DNA from: Planctomycetota bacterium
Lineage (GTDB): Bacteria; Planctomycetota; UBA1135; UBA2386
DNA: 64,000 nucleotides
Direction: 5' to 3'
Assembly: GCA_016794565.1 (NCBI GenBank)
Contig: JAEUHQ010000091.1
Coordinates: forward strand, 1-64,000
Below the pieces are notes generated by a model, which was not told the DNA's origin, searched no databases, and worked only from the letters and a program-made list of their open reading frames with translations. This document shows, in pieces, positions 58,289 to 64,000 of the stretch (position 1 is its first letter; the number at the start of each line of letters is the position of its first letter). Made by a program: the position numbers and the translations under genes.

Positions 58289-59664
58289 CGCTCACGCTCG
58301 CCAATCTGTTCAAGGTGAAGGAGATCAGGAACAAGATCCTGGTCACCCTGGGGCTCCTGTTCGTGTTCCGGATCGGGCACTTCATCCCGCTCCCCGGCGT
58401 GAACATCGCGGAGTCGCTGAAGCAGATCGGCAACCTGAGCGGCGTCGGCCAGATCTTCAGCATGATCAACGTGCTGACGGGCGGCTCGCTGCAGAGCGCG
58501 ACGCTCTTCTCGCTCGGCGTGATGCCCTACATTTCGGCGAGCATCATCTTCAGCCTTCTCACGAAGGCGGTGCCGGCGCTCGAGAAGATCGCGAAGGAGG
58601 GGCAGAGCGGGCAGCGCAAGATCAACCAATACACGCGTATCGCGACGGTCGGCATCTGCCTGATCCAGTCGTGGTTCGTGATCTTCGGTTCACTCGGAGC
58701 CGACGGCAGCCGCCTGATGCACGCGGGCGTGCAGCAGTTGTTCGGCATCTACGCGATCGTCGTGATGGTCGCGCTGACGGCGGGGACGATGTTCGTCATG
58801 TGGCTCGGCGAGCAGATCACCGAGCACGGGATCGGCAACGGAACGTCGCTGATCATCATGGCCGGCATCGTGTCCAACCTGTACCCGTCGCTCACGATCT
58901 ACTTCGAGTATGGGATGGATCGGCACGCCTGGCAGAGCCTTCTGCTCTTCCTCGGCGCGTGGGGTCTCGCGGTGGTGGCGGTCGTCTACATGACGAAGGC
59001 CCAGCGACGCATCCCGATCCAGCAGGCGAAGCACACCCGCGGTCGTCGGGTCTACGGCGGCCAGCGTCATTTCCTGCCGTTCAAGGTCAACCAGACCGGT
59101 GTGATGCCCATCATCTTCGGGTCGGCGCTGCTCGTGATCCCGGCGATGATCGGCAAGGCGCTCGGCATCACGTGGCTCGAGACGGCGTTCGGCGGTCAGC
59201 GCGGCTTCTGGTTCGTGCTGCTCTACACGGCGCTCATCTTCTTCTTCTCGTTCTTCTGGACGTCCATGATGTTCCAGCCGAACGAGATCGCCAACAACCT
59301 CAAGGAAGGCGGTTCGTTCATCCCCGGAATCCGACCGGGCCGGCCAACTGCGCAGTTCCTCGAGGAGACGATGGTCCGGATCACTCTGGCTGGTGCGGCG
59401 TTCCTCGCCGTCGTCGCCGTGGTGCCGTCCCTGCTCGGTGCGCACCGGTCGGGTGGCTTCAACGAAGTGATGATCTACTTCATGTCCGGCACGTCGATCC
59501 TGATCGTCGTCGGTGTCGCGCTGGACATGGTCGAGAAGGTCAACGCGATGCTCGTGATGCGGAACTACGAGGGCTTCCTCGAAGAGGGCGGCAAGCCCGA
59601 TCCGCAGGGCGCCGGTTCGGCCGGGGGCGGTGGTGGTGGCGGATGGGGCCGCCGGTCCAGCTGA
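58285..59664 (+). CDS. secY: Protein translocase subunit SecY
   Basis: A 459-residue channel protein with ten membrane helices. Recognisable blocks are RIGHFIPLPGVNI after helix 1, the plug region around SMINVLTGGSLQSATLFSLG, VMPYISASIIFSLL, TEHGIGNGTSLIIMAGIV, QRRIPIQQAKHTRGRRVYGG (cytosolic loop), LPFKVNQTGVMPIIFGSALL and EIANNLKEGGSFIPGIRPG. It ends in a Gly-rich cytosolic tail. SecY is the protein-conducting pore with SecE and SecG. It shares a base with adk (TGATG). Confidence 0.97.
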   Translation: MTLTLANLFKVKEIRNKILVTLGLLFVFRIGHFIPLPGVNIAESLKQIGNLSGVGQIFSMINVLTGGSLQSATLFSLGVMPYISASIIFSLLTKAVPALEKIAKEGQSGQRKINQYTRIATVGICLIQSWFVIFGSLGADGSRLMHAGVQQLFGIYAIVVMVALTAGTMFVMWLGEQITEHGIGNGTSLIIMAGIVSNLYPSLTIYFEYGMDRHAWQSLLLFLGAWGLAVVAVVYMTKAQRRIPIQQAKHTRGRRVYGGQRHFLPFKVNQTGVMPIIFGSALLVIPAMIGKALGITWLETAFGGQRGFWFVLLYTALIFFFSFFWTSMMFQPNEIANNLKEGGSFIPGIRPGRPTAQFLEETMVRITLAGAAFLAVVAVVPSLLGAHRSGGFNEVMIYFMSGTSILIVVGVALDMVEKVNAMLVMRNYEGFLEEGGKPDPQGAGSAGGGGGGGWGRRSS

Positions 59665-60326
59665 TGGCCATGGCGCTTTCTCTCCGCGCACGCTGCGTCT
59701 TCCTTGGCGGCCCTGGGGCCGGGAAGGGCACGCAGGCCAGGCGGGTTGCCGGGGCGGCGTCGTTGGTGCACATCTCCACCGGCGACATGCTGCGGCAGGA
59801 GATCGCCACCGGCACGGCGCTCGGTGCCAAGGCGAAGCCGTTCATGGACCTTGGCAAGCTCGTGCCCGACGAGATCCTGATCGGCATGGTCAACGAGCGC
59901 ATCCAGAAGCCGGACGCGAAGTCCGCGTGGATCCTGGATGGCTTCCCCCGTACGCTGCCGCAAGCGGAGGCGCTCGACCGTAGCCTGTCGGTTGCCAACG
60001 CTCTGTCCCACGTGATCTACTTCGCCGTTCCCGAGCAAGTGCTGTTCGGTCGGCTCACGGGGCGACGGACGTGCTCCAAGTGCGGAGCGATCTGGCACGT
60101 GGAGACCAACCCGACCCGGAAGCCGAACGTCTGCGATGTGTGTGGTGGAGCGACCGTTCAACGGGCCGACGATCACCCGGACAAGATCGCGAAGCGGCTC
60201 GAGGAATACCGTACGTTGACAGCCCCGCTGCTCACGTACTACCGCGAGCGAAAGGTCCTGCGGGAGATCGATGCCAATCGCTCCCCGGATGTCATCTACC
60301 AGGAGTTGCTGAAGCTGATGCAATGA
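59664..60326 (+). CDS. adk: Adenylate kinase with zinc-type lid
   Basis: The 220-residue kinase has P-loop [10 protein letters not shown] (~15-24), [23 protein letters not shown] and the lid with [11 protein letters not shown] and [14 protein letters not shown]. The four Cys form a structural zinc site, as in Gram-positive adenylate kinases rather than E. coli. It converts ATP+AMP to 2 ADP. The map gene (methionine aminopeptidase), often next, is absent. An ATG two codons later would also fit. It overlaps infA by 4 nt. Confidence 0.96.
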   Translation: MAMALSLRARCVFLGGPGAGKGTQARRVAGAASLVHISTGDMLRQEIATGTALGAKAKPFMDLGKLVPDEILIGMVNERIQKPDAKSAWILDGFPRTLPQAEALDRSLSVANALSHVIYFAVPEQVLFGRLTGRRTCSKCGAIWHVETNPTRKPNVCDVCGGATVQRADDHPDKIAKRLEEYRTLTAPLLTYYRERKVLREIDANRSPDVIYQELLKLMQ

Positions 60327-60631
60327 CGACGCGAACGGATCACGGCAAGGATGGGCTCGAGCCTGCTCCGCCTCGAAAGGCGACGGTGCTCGAGAGCCTG
60401 ACCAACGGCCTGTTCCGCTTGCAGCTGACCGACGGTCTCGAAATGACGGCGCACGCCGCCAAGGATCTCCGCAAGGTGTTCACGCGCCTCCTGCCGGGAG
60501 ACCAGGTGATGGTGGAAGTGTCGCCGTTCGATCCGAGCCGCGGACGAATCTGCAATCTCGTGCTGTCGCGCCAACAGCAGAAGCCACACCAGTCTCACCG
60601 AAGCCAACCCCAACAGCGAGAACAGTCGTGA
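60323..60631 (+). CDS. infA: Translation initiation factor IF-1 with extended ends
   Basis: A 102-residue protein whose core (~18-85) is the IF-1 S1/OB fold: [40 protein letters not shown] and [10 protein letters not shown]. Normal IF-1 is about 72 residues; here there are ~17 extra residues in front and a ~17-residue Gln/Ser/His/Arg tail ([19 protein letters not shown]). IF-1 binds the 30S A site during initiation. ATG and GTG overlaps of 4 nt link it to adk and rpmJ. Confidence 0.9.
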   Translation: MTTRTDHGKDGLEPAPPRKATVLESLTNGLFRLQLTDGLEMTAHAAKDLRKVFTRLLPGDQVMVEVSPFDPSRGRICNLVLSRQQQKPHQSHRSQPQQREQS

Positions 60632-60744
60632 AGGTCAGAGCCAGCGTCCGCCGCATCTGCGAGCACTGCAAGGTCGTTCGACGTCGCGGTGTTGTTCGCG
60701 TCATCTGCAGCAATCCCCGCCACAAGCAGCGTCAAGGCAAGTAA
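60628..60744 (+). CDS. rpmJ: 50S ribosomal protein L36, zinc-binding
   Basis: A 38-residue protein: [20 protein letters not shown], then [16 protein letters not shown]. Cys 11, Cys 14, Cys 27 and His 32 are the zinc ligands, so this is the C+ form. GTG start in a GTGA overlap with infA. It is too short to stand out among open frames but matches L36 along its whole length and lies in the standard place before rpsM. Confidence 0.96.
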   Translation: MKVRASVRRICEHCKVVRRRGVVRVICSNPRHKQRQGK

Positions 60745-60763
60745 GCCAGTCAGGTAGCCAACC

Positions 60764-61141
60764 ATGCCCCGTCTCCTCGGCGTCGACATCCCCAACGAGA
60801 AGCGCATCGAGATCGCGCTGCAGTACATCTACGGCGTGGGTCCCGCCGTGGCGAAGAAGGTCCTCAAGGAGCTCGCGATCAACCCCGGCGTGCACGCGAA
60901 GGATCTGAAGGACGACGAGATCGCGAACATCGCCACCTATCTCGAGAAGAACTTCCCGGTCGAAGGTGCTCTGCGTCGCCTGACGATGCAGAACGTCAAC
61001 CGGCTGAAGGAGATCTACTGCTACCGGGGCCTCCGCCACCGCCGCGGACTGCCTGTGCGCGGCCAGCGCACGCGGAGCAACTCGCGCACTCGCAAGGGTC
61101 CGCGCAAGACGGTCGCGAACAAGAAGATCCTGCGCAAGTAA
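60764..61141 (+). CDS. rpsM: 30S ribosomal protein S13
   Basis: The 125-residue S13 has PRLLGVDIPNEKRIEIALQY, IYGVGPAVAKKVLKELAIN, the helix-two-turn-helix region and the conserved tail YRGLRHRRGLPVRGQRTRSN, SRTRKGPRKTVANKK. It contacts the P-site tRNA and 23S rRNA from the 30S head. First gene of the former alpha operon. Confidence 0.97.
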   Translation: MPRLLGVDIPNEKRIEIALQYIYGVGPAVAKKVLKELAINPGVHAKDLKDDEIANIATYLEKNFPVEGALRRLTMQNVNRLKEIYCYRGLRHRRGLPVRGQRTRSNSRTRKGPRKTVANKKILRK

Positions 61142-61179
61142 CCCGGCAGTGATCCAGCACTGACATCCAGGAAGCACGA

Positions 61180-61593
61180 ATGAGCACTCAGAACCCAGCC
61201 GTCTCGACCACTGCGCCGGAGAAGAAGAAGGCCAAGCTGCGCAAGAACGTCGGCAAGGCCGTCGCGCACGTGAAGGCGTCCTTCAACAACACGATCATCA
61301 CGATCGTCGATGGCGCCGGCCAGGTGCTGGCGTGGGACTCCGCCGGCACGATCGGCTACAAGGGCTCTCGCAAGAGCACGCCGTTCGCCGCGCAGCGCGC
61401 GGCGGAGAAGGTGGCGGACAAGATCAAGAAGATGGGTGTGCACGAGATCGAAGTCCTCGTGCGCGGCCCTGGGTCGGGTCGCGAGTCGGCGATCCGCGCC
61501 CTTTCGAACGCGGGCATCGAAGTGAAGTCGATCGAGGACATCACTCCCCTGCCTCACAATGGTTGCCGTCCGCGCAAGCGCCGTCGTGTCTGA
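61180..61593 (+). CDS. rpsK: 30S ribosomal protein S11
   Basis: A 137-residue S11 with [40 protein letters not shown] and the terminal [17 protein letters not shown]. The N-terminal ~25 residues are a Thr/Lys/Pro extension. S11 lies in the 30S platform next to S18 and S21. Spacers of 38 and 49 nt separate it from rpsM and rpsD. Confidence 0.97.
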   Translation: MSTQNPAVSTTAPEKKKAKLRKNVGKAVAHVKASFNNTIITIVDGAGQVLAWDSAGTIGYKGSRKSTPFAAQRAAEKVADKIKKMGVHEIEVLVRGPGSGRESAIRALSNAGIEVKSIEDITPLPHNGCRPRKRRRV

Positions 61594-61642
61594 GCGACGC
61601 TAACCGACCCCCGACGAAACTCGCCCGAATCCTCCGATCGCA

Positions 61643-62266
61643 ATGGCTCGCAACAGCACCAACGTCTGCAAGCTCTGCCGCCGCGAAGGCGTCAAGTTGT
61701 TCCTGAAGGGACAGCGCTGCTTCTCCGAGAAGTGCGGCGTCAACCGCCGCAACTATCCGCCCGGCCAGCACGTCCGCCCCAAGAAGGGAACCGACTACGG
61801 CACCCAGTTGCGCGAGAAGCAGAAGTGCAAGCGCATCTATGGCGTGCTCGAGCGTCAGTTCCAGCACTACTTCGGCGTCGCCCAACGGCAGAAGGGCAAC
61901 ACCGGCGAGAACCTGCTGGTCCTGATGGAGCGACGCCTCGACAACGTCGTGCTGAGCCTCGGCCTCGCGTTTTCGCGGTTCGATGCTCGCCAGATGGTGG
62001 CGCACGGCCACGTCTACGTGAACAAGAAGCGCGTCGACATCGCCGGCTATCTCGTGCGGCCGGGTGACGAGATCGAAGTGCGCGGCGACGACAAGCTGAA
62101 GAAGAAGGCAGTCGACGCGATCGAGATGAACAAGGGTCGGCCGCTGCCGGCGTGGCTCGAAGCCGTTCCGACGGAGCTGAAAGGCCGCGTGATCCAACTG
62201 CCCAAGCGTGAAGACGTCAGCGTCGAGATCAACGAGCAGCTCATCATCGAGCTCTGCTCGAAGTAA
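61643..62266 (+). CDS. rpsD: 30S ribosomal protein S4, zinc-binding type
   Basis: The 207-residue S4 has Cys 9, 12, 26 and 31 in its N-terminal part (VCKLCRREG, then RCFSEKCGV), the zinc-binding form. RNYPPGQHVRPKKGTDYGTQ and the S4 RNA-binding domain (MERRLDNVVLSLGLAFSRFD, ARQMVAHGHVYVNKKRVDIA) follow. S4 starts 30S assembly and represses the alpha operon in E. coli. It lies 11 nt before rpoA. Confidence 0.97.
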   Translation: MARNSTNVCKLCRREGVKLFLKGQRCFSEKCGVNRRNYPPGQHVRPKKGTDYGTQLREKQKCKRIYGVLERQFQHYFGVAQRQKGNTGENLLVLMERRLDNVVLSLGLAFSRFDARQMVAHGHVYVNKKRVDIAGYLVRPGDEIEVRGDDKLKKKAVDAIEMNKGRPLPAWLEAVPTELKGRVIQLPKREDVSVEINEQLIIELCSK

Positions 62267-62277
62267 GGAGAACCCAC

Positions 62278-63276
62278 ATGCGCATTCGTTGGCGTAACTT
62301 CGAACTGCCGTCGCAGGTCCGCATGGACCGCGACTCGGCGACTCCACTGTACGGCCGTTTCATCGTCGAACCCTTCGAGAAGGGCTTCGGCGCGACGATC
62401 GGCAACGGCCTGCGCCGCGTACTCCTCTCGTCGATCGAAGGGACCGCGGTGACGTGGGTCCGGATCGACGGCGTCGTGCACGAGTTCTCGACGATCCAGG
62501 GCGTGCTCGAGGACGTCACGCAGATCGTCCTCAACATCAAGAAGCTGCGCGTCAAGCTGCACACCGACGCGCCGACCACGCTGCGCCTCGACGTCAACAA
62601 GAAGGGCGAAGTCAAGGCGGAGCAGATCGAAGGCGACCACAACGTCGAGATCGCGAACCCGGACCTCAAGATCTGCACCCTGACCGAGGATGTCCGCTTC
62701 TTCTGCGAGATGCAGGTGAAGAAGGGCCGCGGCTACGTGACCGCCGAAGAGAACGTCGCCGACGAGCAGGAGATCGGAACGATCCCGGTCGACTCGATCT
62801 TCAGCCCGGTGCACCGCGTGCGCTACGCGATCGAGAACACACGCGTCGGCAAGTCCACGGACTACGACCGCCTGGTCCTCGACATCTGGACCGACGGCAC
62901 CGTGACTCCGGAGATGGCGCTCGTCGAAGCGAGCAAGATCTACCGCAAGCACCTGAACCCGTTCGTCCAGTATTTCGACCTGAAGGAAGATCTCGCGGTC
63001 GAAGGTGGCGTGCTCGCACCGGAAGGTGACGAAGGCGCCCGCCGTCGTGAAATGGTGGACCTCCTCAGCAAGAGCATCGACATGCTCGAGCTGTCGGTCC
63101 GCGCGAAGAACTGCCTCGACAGCGAGAGCGTCACGACGATGCGCGACCTGGTCCAGCTCACGGAGCCGGAACTCCTCAAGGTGCGCAACTTCGGCAAGAC
63201 CTCGCTCAAGGAAGTGAAGAGCAAGCTGGCTGCCCTCGGCCTCTCGCTCGGGATGAGCATCGAGGAATACAAGTGA
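62278..63276 (+). CDS. rpoA: DNA-directed RNA polymerase subunit alpha
   Basis: A 332-residue subunit: N-terminal assembly domain with FIVEPFEKGFGATIGNGLRR, LLSSIEGTAVTWVRIDGVVH and HEFSTIQGVLEDVTQIVLNI. The linker, then the C-terminal domain (~262-320) has LSVRAKNCLDSESVTTMRDL, LTEPELLKVRNFGKTSLKEV. The Arg in LSVRAKNCL corresponds to E. coli R265, the key UP-element contact. AGGAG precedes the ATG. A 143-nt gap without recognisable signals follows before rplQ. Confidence 0.97.
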   Translation: MRIRWRNFELPSQVRMDRDSATPLYGRFIVEPFEKGFGATIGNGLRRVLLSSIEGTAVTWVRIDGVVHEFSTIQGVLEDVTQIVLNIKKLRVKLHTDAPTTLRLDVNKKGEVKAEQIEGDHNVEIANPDLKICTLTEDVRFFCEMQVKKGRGYVTAEENVADEQEIGTIPVDSIFSPVHRVRYAIENTRVGKSTDYDRLVLDIWTDGTVTPEMALVEASKIYRKHLNPFVQYFDLKEDLAVEGGVLAPEGDEGARRREMVDLLSKSIDMLELSVRAKNCLDSESVTTMRDLVQLTEPELLKVRNFGKTSLKEVKSKLAALGLSLGMSIEEYK

Positions 63277-63419
63277 TCCATCGGCGTCGCCGCGCGCTCG
63301 CGGAGACGCCGCTCGAATCGAAGCCTCTTTGGCGGGTCCCAACTGGATCGAAACAACACATCAAGTCCTGCTGCGGCGCCGTCTGAAGCGCTGACCGAGC
63401 AGCTGTCGGAGTCCGAGTC

Positions 63420-63869
63420 ATGAAGCACAATGTCGCTGGCAAGAAACTGGGGCGGAACACCGCGCATCGCGCCGCCCTGCGCAAGAACTTCACCGTGTCG
63501 CTGATCAAGCACGAGCGCGTCGTCACGACCCTCGAGAAGGCGAAGGCGCTGCGGCCGTTCGTCGAGAAGATGATCACCCTCGCGCGGAGCAACGACGCCA
63601 AGACGAAGCTGCACCGGGTGCGTCGCGCCGTCTCCATGCTGCAGGACAAGTCCGCGGTGAAGAAGCTGTTCGACGTGATCGGGCCGCGCTTCGCGAACCG
63701 CCAGGGCGGATACACGCGCATCCTGCGCCTCGCCGACTACCGCATCGGCGACGGCGGCTCGAAGGTCATCTTCGAGCTCGTCGACAACAACGTGCTCGAG
63801 CAGAAGATGAAGGCGGCCGAGGTCGACGCGAACGCCGAGCCCACGGAAGCGAGCAGCGCCGGCGTCTGA
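63420..63869 (+). CDS. rplQ: 50S ribosomal protein L17
   Basis: The 149-residue L17 has MKHNVAGKKLGRNTAHRAAL, TVSLIKHERVVTTLEKAKAL, RPFVEKMITLARS and the final domain GPRFANRQGGYTRILRLADY with GDGGSKVIFELVD. An acidic Ala/Glu tail extends the usual end. It is the last gene of the ribosomal superoperon, followed by a strong hairpin. Confidence 0.97.
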   Translation: MKHNVAGKKLGRNTAHRAALRKNFTVSLIKHERVVTTLEKAKALRPFVEKMITLARSNDAKTKLHRVRRAVSMLQDKSAVKKLFDVIGPRFANRQGGYTRILRLADYRIGDGGSKVIFELVDNNVLEQKMKAAEVDANAEPTEASSAGV

Positions 63870-63920
63870 CGCCTGCAGCAGGTGCCCCGCCCGCCGTTTC
63901 TGCGGCAGGGGCGCGACATC

Positions 63921-63943
63921 GCGGCCGCGCAATGCGCGGCCGC
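63921..63943 (+). terminator. Terminator of the ribosomal superoperon
   Basis: GCGGCCGCGC and GCGCGGCCGC form a perfect 10-bp stem with a 3-nt loop AAT, 52 nt after the rplQ stop, followed by AGTCGTTTC with only a short T run. It is the strongest hairpin in the window. No coding frame was recognised in the remaining 57 bases. Confidence 0.7.
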
Positions 63944-64000
63944 AGTCGTTTCGGCCTGCGGCACCCGGGCCGTCAGGACCGCGTGAAGGACATGTTGTCC

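Noticed and set aside
1-64000. tRNA, rRNA, CRISPR arrays, transposases, integrases or attachment repeats
   Set aside because: None was recognised by eye in intergenic spaces, which are nearly all short; a tRNA or covariance-model scan would be needed to exclude small RNAs.

Overview
The window is a high-GC bacterial chromosome segment (about two thirds G+C by eye) with no phage, insertion-sequence, CRISPR, rRNA or tRNA signal that I could see. The gene content points to the Planctomycetota, probably one of the deep-branching lineages. The evidence is a division/cell-wall (dcw) cluster without ftsZ, ftsA or ftsQ; an ECF sigma factor fused to a membrane anchor and an extracytoplasmic tail; a MoxR/Bat aerotolerance-type locus; a type IV pilus operon; HEAT-repeat lipoproteins; and a C-terminal fragment resembling the beta-rich tails of planctomycete secreted proteins. 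The phylum assignment is an inference.

Left part (1-21.5 kb), accessory and housekeeping: the end of a probable secreted protein; the ECF sigma/membrane/carboxypeptidase-regulatory-like fusion; three minus-strand genes (alpha/beta hydrolase, TrmA/RlmD-type RNA uridine methyltransferase, EamA exporter); a large HEAT-repeat protein; then a tightly overlapping MoxR - DUF58 - BatD/DUF4381-like lipoprotein - two VWA proteins - TPR protein - BatD/BatE fusion operon. After it come a small membrane protein, a GNAT-like enzyme, a HEAT lipoprotein, a Cys-rich protein and another lipoprotein.

Middle (21.6-36.4 kb): the dcw cluster mraZ-rsmH-ftsL-ftsI-murE-murF-mraY-ftsW-(LysM protein)-murG-murC-murB, then hpf-ptsN-ptsH. 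murD, ftsQ, ftsA, ftsZ and ddl are not here. The cluster is preceded by nine GTGG units spaced on average exactly 10.5 bp apart, a very extended MraZ-type operator. The promoter lies inside it and a perfect DnaA box sits at its upstream edge.

36.6-47.3 kb: the type IV pilus alignment and secretin genes pilM-pilN-pilO(with a PilP-like tail)-pilQ; an RNase E/G with a roughly 200-residue acidic-then-basic insertion in its S1 domain, preceded by a promoter and a leader of about 340 nt; rplU-rpmA-obgE; and the retraction ATPase pilT.

47.3-64 kb: a divergent EF-G-family GTPase, then one long ribosomal superoperon (merged S10, spc and alpha operons) from rpsJ to rplQ, with secY, adk, infA, rpmJ and rpoA in their usual places. 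rplC (L3) is missing between rpsJ and rplD, and rpmD (L30) and map are also absent. The run ends in a perfect 10-bp GC hairpin.

Promoters recognised by eye share a TTGA-type -35 and a TAnnnT -10 with a 16-17 bp spacer (before moxR, mraZ, rne, rplU and rpsJ). Most proposed terminators are GC hairpins without a U tract.
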